From Knoxdaviesia capensis (taxonomy: Eukaryota; Ascomycota; Sordariomycetes; Microascales; Gondwanamycetaceae): a stretch of DNA of 64,000 nt. The stretch spans positions 50,301 to 114,300 of the forward strand of contig LNGK01000012.1 in assembly GCA_001510575.1 (NCBI GenBank), in the 5' to 3' direction. Shown here piece by piece: positions 23,801 to 35,512 of this stretch. The notes under the pieces were generated by a model that was not told the DNA's origin, ran no database searches, and saw only the letters and a list, made by a program, of their open reading frames with translations. Each line of letters opens with the position of its first letter. Position 1 is the first letter of the stretch. The position numbers and the translations under genes are program-made.

Positions 23801-26800
23801 ATCGTGCCGTGGCTTTTTTGTTGGGCTTGTTGGCTGTTCTTTACCTCCAATTACAGACTTATGCGAATGATGCGAATGTGCTGCACGGATTGGTAATTAG
23901 TACCAACAAAAATTCGTGGGTGAGAGAGAAAAAGAAAATGCTGGTCCGGGCTTGTCTCGATCTCGATCACCCTCGATGCCATACCTGTCTTAGGCTGTCT
24001 ATTTTGCCGTTCTGTGTGGTTCTTTCTAAAACGTGCTGACCCTGATATGGCTAGATCACTTGGCTGGGTTGGGATCAAAGCTTGAAGAAAGGGTTCTACA
24101 GACAGGAAGCGAATGAACGACAGGGAAAAGAATGTACTGATGTCGCCGACTCATCATGGGCATAATCCCACCTATGTACAAGAGGGAAATGCTGTTTGTT
24201 GTCGTCCATCTTCACGAGAACGCGCAAGGGTTAGGGTCTGGTTCCGGAAAATCCAGAATGCGGACGAACCCCGGCTTCAACCACTCTTCCTGAAGAAGTG
24301 GAGGCCGAAGAAGCAAGCATGCCTGTCGTAGCTTAGCCAAGGCATCGTGACAATCACGTCGGGTGTCGCTGGCTCTCGTGTCCGGGAATCCACATCCATC
24401 CTTCAACGTTTCGGTTCGGTTTGCCCATTAAGCCGCCGGCCTGATAGATGGGCCCGCATGGTGCGTACGTCGATTTTACTTGACTCATATATGAGTCCAG
24501 AACCTGCTGTCTGTGTAATGTCCAGCAACCTTGAAGCAATTACGTCCTCCGGTCGCCGGATGCCGTCGCTACATGTCTCCGATACAACCACATATGCCGG
24601 GGGCTTTGAAACACCTTCACTTTGTGGGTAGGTATGCGTAATTGTCAAGCCTGAATGGTACTTGTTCTTTTCTCTTTGCCTCCAAATCGCGCGGCTGTGC
24701 TTGTTGGTGCTGCAGGTGGTGGGAAGGTGGTGTGTGTCCTTTCTGACCATATCGGCTGTCAGCACGAACTATGACACTTCCAAAATCAGGGAAATTCCGC
24801 GGACTGCCGAGCGAGCAGACGATGGAATGAAAGGTCTGTGTATCTGGTAGCACACAGCCGGACGGAACAACGACGTAGTGGGCTAAATCAGGAACACGAT
24901 AGCCTGCGATCTCCGATTTCAATTTCAGTACCCTGCATCAGTAAATTCAGTTGCAACATCTCTTTGAATAAAATTCCCATCCTCTTCGGCCATCGACATT
25001 TCCAACCTGACCAGTCGGTCCAGACAGCCCCAACAGCTCATCAAGAAAAACTACCACCGAGGGTTCTCGTCAGGCTATCGTCCCGTGATTGGAGCTGGTT
25101 GTCGCGCGCCTGGTGCGGTAGCCGGCGCCCCGGCTATCGGAAAATAGCCCTGGACTGCTTTTTCTGGTCTCCAGTTGAAACTTGTGTGGGAACGCCGTTT
25201 CTCGTCCTTTTTGTTTGCACTTGCGGACGCCAGCCACTTTCTGACGAGATTGAAGCATCTCCAAAGGAATTTTCGGTACATACGGAGTAGAAATAAAAAT
25301 ACATAGAATAGAAAAAATTCGCTCCCGGTGGCCATCAGGCTGACGTGGAACGCACTCTATTCACGAGGAGGTCAGCCTCTCTCCCCTTCTGTTTCCCCTC
25401 TCTCCACCTCTCCTCTTGCACAGGTGATTTTCAAGTACTATTTTTTATTTTCTATTTTTTATTTTTTATTCTCAACGGGGCTGGGACCTGATCAAAAATT
25501 TCCGCATCGCTTCCCTGGCCCGGCTACCGACTGCCGCCACGATTACCGACGCCCGTGGGCGAGAGCTGTTCCTCCTCTTTCCCTTCCCTTCCCCCCTTGT
25601 GCTTCTTTGAGGATGAATCTCCGAGTAACTGCTGTAGCACAACCACCACCATCCGTTCACACGGCGTTTCCGGTGGCAGGGGAAATAGGGGGAGCACAGC
25701 AGTAAACCAAACACAACCCCTGGGAAATGTGCGCTGGCCAGTTTGCTGTTGCATTGCAGTCTGGTGATATCCACGGCCACGTTTATCCAGGCATATGAAA
25801 CCGAGAGTTTAATTCCGTTTTTAGGACGTGGTGACAGTCCCTTGTTCACGATACTCGGTACTCTTGCAGTTTCTGCCTGTGAATCGGAATCGACTGTGAA
25901 TCCAGCTCACATGTTAAGTCAAGCGGCATCATTAAACTCTCCGAGTGTCAGCGCCGCCGGTCCCTGAACCTCACTTCATTTCCCCCGATCTACCGAAATT
26001 CGATACGTCTATAAGAACAGAGTGCTCACGTGTTGTGCCTTCCTCGATAGAGTAGGAGTAACCCTAGCTAAGAAGTTGGATACATTAACCCTAACATGGA
26101 ACCCCCACCACCTACAACGGATTTGCATTACATGAGAAATCTCGTATATACCGGAATCTGTACAGTACTATCCCAAGCGCATGAAGACTCCCAGGAGGCT
26201 GATTCCCTTCCCATCAACAATGGCCTGTGAGTACTTGGTTTCTCTTGGTATCGAATACGGAAGGAGAGCAGCCGTTTCGAACAGCTAGGTATTTCGATAC
26301 GAAGAATCCAAAGAAGAGATGATAGCTATTAGTTAGCTACGCCGCATGATCCCGAGTTCCCGTCCCAACACCGCCTCCGTCACCCGGCTACTCCTCCAAT
26401 ACCAATTCTATTAGTGGCACAACGAGGGCGGGAATCGCCAGCAGCCCTAAACGCGTCGGACAAACAGATACCACCACCAGTACGGCGAAAACTCTCTTGC
26501 CCCTTTGGCTTTCCTGGCGCTGCATGTCAGCATTTCGACCCGGAGCCACGTTCTCTGCGATACTTGATGGCTAAAATTCCCGAGCCTACCTTAACCCTGT
26601 CACATGAACCTCCCAGGCTGTGTACCCATCATCCACAACCCGCGTTCCCGCGGATGCCGACATGCGGCTGCTGCAGCTTGCCGCCTAGACCCGGAGAGCA
26701 AGAGTGCAGTGAGCCGGTGTAGGAGCCACCAGAAATCGTGAGCCGGGCCCTCTTGAGTGTATATTGGAGGGGGGTAGTTGAACTTCGCTCGGCATTGCAG

Positions 26801-27836
26801 GTGTCACAGGCTGCTGCCATTCGCGAAAGACCTGGTGATGCACACATGATATTTGGCTGCCGAAGCCTGCGGGACACATCTGACTGTGGTGTCCAGAGGA
26901 GTGTCACTGCGACGGCATTTTCTTGTCGTCAGCCTCCAGAGTTCCACCCAGGTTGACGTTCAGGTGTCGTGTGTATCAACATAACTCTGCGGGACAGGGG
27001 TGAACTGAGAAATCCGATGACATGGCAGCCATAGCTGTCGTCTGCCCCCCTCCAACCGCCAGATTCGGGGAGATAGCCGCCGAAGGGCTCCCACGGGGAC
27101 TTTGAAGGGGTAACATTTAAGAACAGCCCGACCAACACATGAAGAGAAAAAGGAATAGAAAATTGGCACTATACAACTTCTAAAACAAGAATCAGGGAAA
27201 GAAAGGAAAAGAAAAAGAAAAGACAAACAAGTATCCATACATCGAAGCGTTACAAATCGAAGAACTCTGTCATCTGGGTGAAGTTCCAACCCGCCTCCCA
27301 ATGAAATAAAAACAACAACGCCCTCCTGTAAAAAATGAAGTGTGACGGGAGGAAAAAAAACCAGAACAGTAGAAGGGGCAAGTGCCTCCTTCTGAGAAAA
27401 CCCCCAAGACAAAGAAAAACCAGAAAAGAAAAAAAAGAGGAACAAGAGGGGAAAAGAAGAGATACAAAGAATAAATGCATCAAGAACGCCGGCGCCCTTC
27501 CGGGCCATGCAAAGCACATCGGATCCTCCCGGTATCGAGCGTCTCTTTGCGTCTCCGAGTGGGTCCTTCCGAGTTCGGTCAGTATGCCGGCTGGGCAGAA
27601 ACCCTAACGGCCGGAACCACCTCGCTACAGAAATTGAGAACCGAACGAGCGGGGAGAAGAAAGAGCCCCAGTACAATGGCTGTGACTTTGGGTCATCATG
27701 TCCCACCAGGAGGAAAGAAAGGTGACGGAGCCATGGCTGAGATAATTAAGTAAAGGATGACAAAAACGAGTTGTCGCTTGGAGAAATCGAGAAGGACGGA
27801 ATAGGGTGAATGGCAAACAAGAAGAAACATATTAAG
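20815..27836. other. 7-kb stretch without a supported gene
   Basis: It lies upstream of DPL1 (20814) and downstream of the mannosyltransferase (27837). The DPL1-proximal 1.3 kb is purine-rich on the + strand, consistent with a promoter and leader read leftward. A cluster of short inverted repeats lies at 22290-22400, including a perfect 12-bp palindrome. The last kilobase is CT-rich on the minus strand and should include the 3' UTR of the mannosyltransferase. Short open frames in 24300-26700 have no recognisable content. No tRNA, 5S rRNA or transposase was found. Confidence 0.5.
22388..22399. repeat. 12-bp palindrome in a short inverted-repeat cluster
   Basis: GCTATCGATAGC is perfectly self-complementary. 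It sits within 110 bp of GCTACTGTAGC (22290-22300) and GCTGCTACAGC (around 22358-22368), which share an inverted CTGTAGCA. This may be a small hairpin element or a relic; no target-site duplication was identified. Confidence 0.5.
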
Positions 27837-29037
27837 TTAGTTTTTACCGCCAAACTTCGCCCGCCACTTCTCGGTAAACGGCGCCGCCACGGATCCGCAG
27901 CTGGCCGGGCCAAGTTGCGGGGTGCAGCCCTCGAAGCGCACGATGAAATCACCCTCTTGGTACGGCCGCTCGGCAGTGTCCTGAAGGTGCGCATTGATGG
28001 AGGTCTGGGGAATGATGGCGAGCTTGGAGAGAATGCTGGGGTGCCATTGGACGATGTGTTCCTGTAGTGAAGACATTTAACATGCGGTTAGCGGCTGATA
28101 AGACGAGGAGTTGATAGAAAAATCCTATAGGGAGACGAGTGAGGAGAGCTGAGAGCTTGAGAGGCTTACCAGAGCATGCGTCTCTGTGCGCTGGAAGTTA
28201 TATGCGCGATACAGAGGGTTGAACCACACGTCCAAGAAGAATAGCGCCCACTCGCTGTTGCGGAGAACCAGGCTGGATATCGACAGGCCCTGGTAGTCCT
28301 GGGTGACCACGAGGTCGATCTCGTCGGTCTTGAGATGGGAGAAGGTGTGGATGATGCCCTGGGGAGGGACAATCGGCTGGTCGCGCAGCATCATCGAGTT
28401 CAGCTGCTCCGAGCCCATGATATCGGTGTGGATCTTGATGTCGGGGTTCATGAAGAAGGCGTCCTGGTCGAGGTAGAACAGGTATTTGCAGTCGGGGAAC
28501 TTGACCAGAGCGTGGCGCATGGCAACCACCTTGGTCCAGGAAAACGGCGAGCCGTGCAGATCGTAGTCGCCGACACTGACGATCATGACTTCGTAGCCTG
28601 TAGGAAACAAGAGAAAGAAGTGTGAGCCCCGTTGTTAGCTAATGCGAGTTTTTAACATCTCCCGCGCCCATGGTGAGTGCTATCCGGTAGCCAGCACTCT
28701 AGAGTTATCATCGAGAGAACGTACCGTGCTTCTTCGCATATGCCAACCGGTTTTCCCGGACGCTCTCGGTATATCCCGGAGCATGGTCCCCTCCATCCAG
28801 AACCGTCACAATGACAACCTTAGGGTTGCCCGAGGGCGTTTTGTGACTCGACGTCTGCACAGCTGCGATGGCCGGGTGCACCTTTTGGCGGCCGAAGAAG
28901 TAGAGCAGGCCGACAATCGACACAACCGCCACCGCCAGAATCTTGATCAGCCCGCCCCGCAAAAGGGGCGTCCGGGACCTCCGCGCCTGGAACGGCGGCG
29001 GATTGGAGCTTTTCCGCGGCGGGTATGCGTAGTGCAT
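27837..29037 (-). CDS. Golgi alpha-1,6-mannosyltransferase subunit, GMA12/MNN10 family
   Basis: Glycosyltransferase family 34. In yeast, Mnn10 and Mnn11 sit in the M-Pol II complex that extends the alpha-1,6 mannan backbone in the cis-Golgi. Three exons (28725-29037, 28170-28597, 27837-28061) give 321 residues. The start MHYAYPPRKSSNPPPF at 29037 is the first ATG in the open frame and reads like other fungal members. Topology is type II: a short basic cytosolic tail, then a membrane anchor at about 29-48 (GLIKILAVAVVSIVGLLYFF). The catalytic domain begins with PKVVIVTVLDGG. A metal-binding DxD-type motif appears as YLDQDAFFMNP with D148 and D150. Conserved later blocks are DLVVTQDYQGLSISSLVLRN, FQRTETHALEHIV and GDFIVRFEGC. 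The sequence looks closer to Mnn11 than Mnn10, but I do not commit to one. Confidence 0.9.
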
Positions 29038-31440
29038 TTTGGGATATGTGGAAGATGTCGTGCCCTGCGTAGATATCGGGGGAGACCGGAGTGCGTGACG
29101 ATTGAAGAGGGTTGGTGGTCGCGTTTCTTCGAGGATGGGATGATGTCGGCACTCGTTCAAAGGGGGCTGTGATCGATGAGCAAGCAGCGGTCAAGCGAGG
29201 TTGATAGGCGCCGGATAAGGGCGAATCGGCTCGATATCGACGATACGGTCCCAGATTGTTTGTCAACGAGTCGCGGTTGTCTGTTTCAACAGATGCCAAG
29301 TCACTGACCAGGCGAAAGCAGAACTGAGCTGCCAAAGGGGTTGGTTGGGTGGACAGGAGGCCAGAAAAACACACACACACACATACACACGCAGAAAAGA
29401 ACTTAAGCAAGGCGAAAAGAGAGAGTCGCACACCAGCAACTTTAAGTCAAGCAAATAAAGCAAAAGAGTGATCAGAAGAGAAGCAAACAACCCGAGACAA
29501 ACGATGGAGAGGAAAGAACAAGGAGGCTCTTTCTTGATGCTGGGAGAGAAGGGGTGAGGTTGGTCTCCTTTGGAATCGCACGTTGGTTCAGGGATCAAGA
29601 TCGATGAAGACTAGCTAATTTGGGGTTTTTTTCTGTTTCTCTGCTGCTGATTTTACACGTAATGTGGCCTCGCTGCAGTTCAGGAGGTCTCGCCAAATCT
29701 TAAAATGCTATGGAGGCCAGACCCTGGTTAGATATGCCGCATCTGATTTGACAAGGCGGCTGATGCGCTCAAGAGAACCCAGAATTTGCATGCACCAAGG
29801 GAGGGTGGGGGTCGTCGCACAAGCAGAAAACGAGTGTAGAAAATGATAGGAAGAAGAAGTGAAAACAGCACTGAAAAGAGAGACAAAAGGAGGAGAGAGT
29901 CAGACAGACACAAAGTGGCTGGATAAGCAATGCCTTGGTGTTTGTGAGATGATAGGAGCTAGAAATTCGATGTGTTGTGTTGTGTGATGGTTGAGGGGAG
30001 GAGAGAGACTCTCACGAAGGAGAGGAGGGAAAGCTTGAAGTTTTGTGCGTTTGGAGCTTTACAGGCCTACAGCAATTGAGGAGATGATGGAGTGGGGATT
30101 TAAAGCCCACTAAGCAAATTCGATATGCTAGTTCGGGCGTTTTATAGAGGGCATCGTCCGCCAAATTTCAATGCAGGAGATAATCTAAACCGTTCCGGTG
30201 TTCCTGTAACTTAGGCGCGGGCAAACGAGGCCTGCTAAGAAGATGCCGACAAAGCCGGCTGTGATTGGCTCTCGGAGAGGAGGACACGCCATTCACGTGA
30301 TAAGTGGAGGGCCCTATGGAAATCCGGAAAATGAAGGGAATTTTATTACACGCTTTTTTGCCCTATGGTTGGAGAAGCAGTGAACATGGGCTGGAGCAAA
30401 CCATCTAATCCAATTCAAGAGAGAATTCGCTGCAAACATCGGTTAGGATTTGGCAGTCACTTTTTTCTTATTTCATTTTGTTTACGCGCGACAAACGGGA
30501 GGCAACAAACATCAAGGTGTATTAAAGGCAGCCCATTTGCTCTATTCATACATGACGGCATGGCCTACTACATCCGTGGGTTCCACCGCATATCGGCAGG
30601 CACAGCATTCAGCCCTCCCATATCACGGTCCGGATGCGTTGCTTTGCAGCTGGTGAATGTGTCACATTGGCCCAGCCAACCCCGTCGAGAGAAAAGCACC
30701 CAGACTTCCACAATGAGCATGAGAAGCTCAAGGGCAAGATAAAAAGGAACAGGGGGTTGGCGGAAGAAGACCTCCAGACTTTCACAAGCCCCAGCAAGAG
30801 AAAACCTCCCACTGAAGGAAGTGAAGATGGAAGAAGACAAGGAACCTGGTGACATGCCCGCCTCTCCAGATAGAAACACAGCCCAAAACGAACCAGCTTC
30901 AAAGGAACAAAAGGAACAGAGCGTCATTCTCTGCACACAGACTAGTCGGCTCGAAACGGGAGAGCAACTTCGAGACAACTTAAGAGTGTGCAGGTAACGA
31001 TAGCAAGAAACAAACAGAAACACAGAAAAGTCCCTGATCGACGGTTGTGGCGTTACGGGTTGGGCCATGGCCGGCGGATGGCTGCTGAACGAGGCGTTGG
31101 AATGTTGATGGTCGGGATGCAGCTTCCGAGACACAGCCATAAGTGTCGAGACGGACGGCCTGGACGAGGATATCTGGACAGGCTCAATGACTGCAAACAG
31201 ATACCAAGGCCGTCGTAACATCAACGGCGGGCTCGAGAATGCCGCGCATCCCAGACCAGTACCAATTATGGTCAAGATGGGTATGTAGCTTGGGAGCATC
31301 CGATTCACTCACTGCTACCACCACCAAGTGAAGGAGAGAGAGAGAGGGAAAGAGAGAAAGAGAGCTCTGTGAAAGAGCATTCATAAAGGTGATGTTGTTG
31401 CTAAAAGAGAAGAAAAAGCTTCCTTCGTTATCGTCGTTAA
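29038..31440. other. Intergenic region upstream of the mannosyltransferase
   Basis: It lies between the mannosyltransferase start and the stop of the RING-CH gene, both on the minus strand. It includes a (CA)n microsatellite at about 29370-29386 and long purine runs. A 243-codon frame on the minus strand (30568-31299) has an ATG but no recognisable domain and lies where the 3' UTR of the RING-CH gene is expected. I see no supported gene. Confidence 0.5.
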
Positions 31441-32421
31441 TCATTCTTCATCTTCGTCGTCATCCGTCTGGACGTCCAGCACGTGGTCGCTGGCCTTTGC
31501 CAGCACAATCTTGCTGACGGAGCGAACAAGCTTCCACACGCTGATCATGAACATGATGATGCCCACGAGAATTAGCGCCATATTGGCGCCCTCCAGTCTG
31601 CCCTGATTATTTCTCCGACGGCCGCCCATGAACCCGGTGCTACGCAGGTTCCACCATGTCCATGGGTTCATAACCGCCACGACTTTGATAAGCCCGATGA
31701 TCCCGAGCGACATGAGCCCTTTGCCAAAGTGATCGGCCCAGTCGCGCATGCTGAACCAGCTGGCCGGAAATATCCACATCGACATCGACATCGGTATCTC
31801 TGCCGCCTTGCCCGGGACTTTCGGCTTCGGTATGTCGTCGGCATCAATAATAGTACCGTACAGCGTGCCAAACGGGTCCTGCCACAGCGCGAATATCGTG
31901 TCCGCCACGTACCCCATGATGAACACACAGAAGACCATCACGACCATCGTTAAGAGGACCTGTGTGAGCTTGCTGTTCAGCATGTGGGCGTACGAAAGCC
32001 GGCTGAGCTTGTACCGGAACTTGCAGGTAGGGCACTGCCAGTAGTTGCGGTCTTCGAGCGGGTTGGCGGTGCGCCAGCTTGCGAGACACCCTTCGTGCAC
32101 GTACTTCTGCGTCCCTTTGCACAGACACGGCGAAATTAGCCGGCCGAGCTCCGGGTCGTCAGAGAGGTATCTCGGCACTGGAGGTTCACCGGTCCCCATG
32201 TTATCGGGGTACATCGGGTGCACCACCTCCAGACATATTCGGCATGTTCGCTCTCCGTACACTCGGCGCTTTCTGGGTCTCGGCTTGGGAGGCTGGGTCT
32301 CGGCATTGTCGTGAGCGGTGCGCTGACGGGTGGTTTTGGACGGATCCCCCGTGAAAGCGTAAGCGCCAGAAACGCGGGCAGTACCGAATTCCGGGGGGAA
32401 TCGGTCTGGTGAAGATTCCAT
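31441..32421 (-). CDS. RING-CH (MARCH-type) membrane E3 ubiquitin ligase
   Basis: A single exon of 326 residues. A RING-CH zinc finger occupies residues 60-133 with all ligands present: C60, C63, C99, C101, H109, C112, C130, C133, in the order C4HC3 that defines the variant RING of Doa10 and MARCH ligases. The loop between C63 and C99 is 35 residues. At least three hydrophobic segments follow: VLLTMVVMVFCVFIMGYVAD, GLMSLGIIGLIKVVAV and MALILVGIIMFMISVW. The protein is therefore a multi-pass membrane ligase with the RING in the cytosol. The C-terminus is acidic (DDDEDEE). It is much shorter than Doa10/Ssm4, so it belongs to a separate fungal subgroup with unknown substrates. It is divergent from the proteasome gene PRE8 across 892 bp. 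Confidence 0.93.
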   Translation of the reverse strand: MESSPDRFPPEFGTARVSGAYAFTGDPSKTTRQRTAHDNAETQPPKPRPRKRRVYGERTCRICLEVVHPMYPDNMGTGEPPVPRYLSDDPELGRLISPCLCKGTQKYVHEGCLASWRTANPLEDRNYWQCPTCKFRYKLSRLSYAHMLNSKLTQVLLTMVVMVFCVFIMGYVADTIFALWQDPFGTLYGTIIDADDIPKPKVPGKAAEIPMSMSMWIFPASWFSMRDWADHFGKGLMSLGIIGLIKVVAVMNPWTWWNLRSTGFMGGRRRNNQGRLEGANMALILVGIIMFMISVWKLVRSVSKIVLAKASDHVLDVQTDDDEDEE

Positions 32422-33313
32422 TATTTCAATGATTGAGAGAGGGAGGGAGAGGCCTTAGGCTTTACGGAATTCACTCTTCGTAACGCCACAAGCGGCAAAT
32501 TGAACCCACGTGGGATGAACAAATTGGAAAAATGGTTTACCAGAAAGACAGGCAATCCAAAAAAGGCAGTCTCATGAAAATGGCAAAGTTATGGTGAAGA
32601 TGAATTTGCCAGTCGTGATCATGATACTCGGCATGGTAGAGCATCTGAGACTCTGGAGGAATTAGGTATAGATATGAAGAACTAGTAGAACGCACCTGAG
32701 AAAGAAAAGAGATTAGAATCAGAAAATACATAAAAAATCGGAGCGGAGTTTTCAGTCGTGGAGAATATAGAACGAGAAAGTCACATTCTTGGAGCTTTGC
32801 CTGAACTCCGTCCGTTTGCTTGCCTTTGGGGAAATCGGGCAATGAAAAACAGAAAACCGCAGGGGACTATCAGAAGATTCCAGATTTTCACTGAGGTGAC
32901 CCAAGCTGTAGGCCATATGTGTGTAGACAGGTTTCCAGCTGGCAGTGAGATCAAGTTTTGGCCCCATACTGAAGGTGTGCTCACCGCCTTGAGACCCTGG
33001 CAATTCTGCCCCTCATCACGTGCGTGGCCGGTACGTATCGGCCAGCCAGTGCTTGCAAGGCAAAGGCGGGACGCGCACTTTGAGGTGCCTGAATGGAGGA
33101 ACAAGCTGTGGCAGTCTGAAGCTCTTCTGGTACATCATCATCACGACTAACCCACCGACCACTTCACCTCGTCAACATCTTGAGCAGGAACTGTTCCAAT
33201 CTCAACCTGCGTATTTCCTTTCTTGTTAGCGACTGAGCCATTGATCCTCTGGTTGCTCCATCCCATTCTTTTTGACCGCTTCCTACCTATTCTTCAACCC
33301 CTCCATCGCCGCC
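32422..33313. promoter_or_regulatory. Shared divergent promoter, RING-CH ligase / PRE8
   Basis: An 892-bp region between two divergently transcribed genes of the ubiquitin-proteasome pathway. It contains AAGGCAAA at 33057-33064, about 250 bp upstream of the PRE8 ATG. This resembles the core of the Rpn4 proteasome element as described for Candida (GAAGGCAAAA, from memory). No coding exon is supported. Confidence 0.55.
33057..33064 (+). promoter_or_regulatory. Candidate Rpn4-like proteasome element
   Basis: AAGGCAAA matches eight consecutive bases of the Candida-type proteasome-associated element, oriented toward PRE8. The flanking bases (C before, G after) differ from the full consensus. An 8-mer can occur by chance, so support would have to come from other proteasome gene promoters in this genome. 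Confidence 0.3.
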
Positions 33314-34500
33314 ATGGCGTACAACTTCTCACTTACAACCTTCTCGCCCAGGTATGTCGATGTTCAGCCAAGAATTTCTGTTATGTGAATATGTAAAGTC
33401 AATTCTAACTGATATCTTTGGACTGTTAGTGGCAAGCTGGTTCAGATTGGTATGTTCCCCGCTGCTGATTTACCCTCGTCAAGGAAGACGACTTCCCCGC
33501 TGCTCGATCTCGGACCGACATGACGACCGGAGTCTAACCAGAACGTCTTTCGTTTTCCTCTGATAGAATATGCCTTGAGCGCTGTGAACCAGGGAGTTAC
33601 GGCTGTGGGAATCAAAGGTAGGCCGACCCAGCCACGAATCCTCCCCCAACCACGAACCGATACCTAACAGTAGCTCTCTCCCTATCCAGCCACAAACGGC
33701 ATTGTTCTTGCCACCGAGAAGAAGTCGTCATCACCGCTCGCCGACCCCGCCTCGCTCTCGAAAATCAGCCTGATCACCCCCAACATCGGCATGGTATACG
33801 CCGGCATGGGCCCAGACTACCGCGTGCTGGTCGACCGCGCCCGCAAGGTGTCGCACACCGGCTACAAGCGCGTGTACAACGAGTACCCGCCCACCCGGAT
33901 ATTGGTGCAGGACGTCGCCCGTGTCATGCAGGAGGCGACGCAGTCTGGAGGCGTGCGGCCGTACGGCGTCAGCCTGCTCGTTGCCGGCTGGGACGAGGGT
34001 ATCCTCCCAGAGGAGGAGGACGACGGTGTCGAGCCCGAGGACGGCCAGAAGAAGCCCACCGGAAAGACCGGCGGAATTCTCAAGGGCGGACCCATGCTGT
34101 ACCAGGTTGATCCCTCGGGCAGCTACTTCCCGTGGAAGGCCACGGCTATTGGCAAGGCCGCGCCCCAGGCCAAGACTTTCTTGGAAAAGCGGTACTCGGA
34201 GGATCTGGAGCTTGAGGATGCCATCCACATTGCGCTGTTGACGCTGAAGGAGCACATTGAGGGTGAAATGACGGGCGAGTCGATCGAGCTGGGTAAGCAC
34301 TAACAAGAGCCGAGCCTCCCCATTGCCTCAGGGCTTTTCTCTTTTTCTTTCACACTGCTAACACCCATTTTCCTCGTCTAGGTATCGTCGGCCCTCCCGT
34401 TGACCAACTGCTCGGCATTGAGGGTGTTGAGGGCGCGCGTGGCCCGCGGTTCCGGAAATTGACGCCCCAGGAGATTGACGACTACCTGACCAATCTGTAA
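33314..34500 (+). CDS. PRE8: 20S proteasome subunit alpha type-2
   Basis: A structural alpha-ring subunit of the 20S proteasome core, nuclear and cytosolic. Five exons: 33314-33351, 33430-33449, 33567-33617, 33690-34292 and 34382-34500, giving 276 residues. Splicing the first three small exons rebuilds the alpha-subunit N-terminal signature FSPSGKLVQIEYALSAVNQG; exon 2 is only 20 nt. The core reads GIVLATEKKSSSPL, GMVYAGMGPDYRVLVDRARK and YPPTRILVQDVARVMQEATQ, then QVDPSGSYFPWKATAIGK. Compared with yeast Pre8 (250 residues) there is an acidic insertion of about 25 residues after GWDEG (PEEEDDGVEPEDGQKKPTGK). I recall a similar insertion in other filamentous ascomycetes. Alpha subunits lack the catalytic threonine, as here. 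Confidence 0.96.
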
Positions 34501-35512
34501 ACTTGTATTCAAGGCTGGTGGTGTTTCGTTGGTCCACACGATTATCCGAATGGTTTTATGCTGCATCATGTAATCCAGAAAAGAAAGCTACCCAGCAAAG
34601 AAAGAAAAAACGAAACTCTCATATCAATGGTTGACGAGCATGCAAATTAATTCTGCTTTAGCAGCTAAGCGTGTTGTCTTGTTTGCCTAGTACAGTCGAA
34701 TCTTATTGAGATCTCCCGGATTGTCCATCTCAATTCCTTCGAACTGTGTTTGCATCTCAGGCTGTTGTATCGGCAACACATCAATCAGTTCTTGAGCCCC
34801 AAACGCCTTGCTCTTGTTACCAGGAATAGCAATTCGGGATATGGGTAAAGACAGCCTGGCTCTAGAGCGCTGCTAACAAATTCGCGAATTCAAAAAATGT
34901 CGGGTTTTGAGACGAGGCGCAATTTATATATTCATAATCCTGCATATTTCTTAAAAATGTGGAGAGAGAGAATCAACGGAAAAAAAGTAAATCACAGCGT
35001 TTGTAGGGAGCCTTGGTAAGACTATGTCTGTGCAGTGCGGAGAGTCGATGGATGTCGACGAAAAGATTTGGGGTATTGAGTTACAATAACCTTCTTTTCC
35101 CATTTCTTTGTCTGTGTGGAGGAGGGAAAGTCCCGAATTTCCAAAAAAGTGTATCCTCGGCTATTATCCATAAAATCCCATGAAGACACTCCTAAGTCCC
35201 GTCTTCTCACACGCCATCGCTACTGTTTTCCATTCCGATTGACACTTGCATCAGTTTCGGGAATCCACAAATTTTCCTCCGGCTGCCGTCTAACTAACCT
35301 GCTCCGTCTGGGGAAGTGGGTACTTTCGGAGCCGGAGGCCGTGTGCACTCCCTCGCCTTCTCGGAATCATTAACAGATCCCCGGCTACTACAACTACTAA
35401 AAACCAACACGCTGCAGTTTTAAACCGAGAGAATCTCCGGGTATATCTCTGCGCAGATTCCACCAAGCATCGAAAATACCCCTCGGCTGCAAGCCCCGGC
35501 TCCTCTCTCGGC
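34501..35512. other. Intergenic region PRE8 / RET3
   Basis: It should hold the 3' UTR of PRE8 and the promoter of RET3. An AT-rich patch lies at about 34880-34990. No further exon or RNA gene was recognised. Confidence 0.5.

Noticed and set aside
26096..26230. Short ATG frame followed by CTGTGAGT, possibly a first exon
   Set aside because: The frame ends at the TGA inside the donor-like site and no second exon with protein-like content was found downstream.
26960..27706. 248-codon open frame on the minus strand
   Set aside because: It lies just past the stop of the mannosyltransferase, in the expected 3' UTR; poly-Phe/Leu/Ser content reflects a CT-rich tract.
30568..31299. 243-codon frame with ATG and hydrophobic segments
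   Set aside because: It begins 140 bp after the stop of the RING-CH gene on the same strand, has no known domain and reads like composition-driven sequence.
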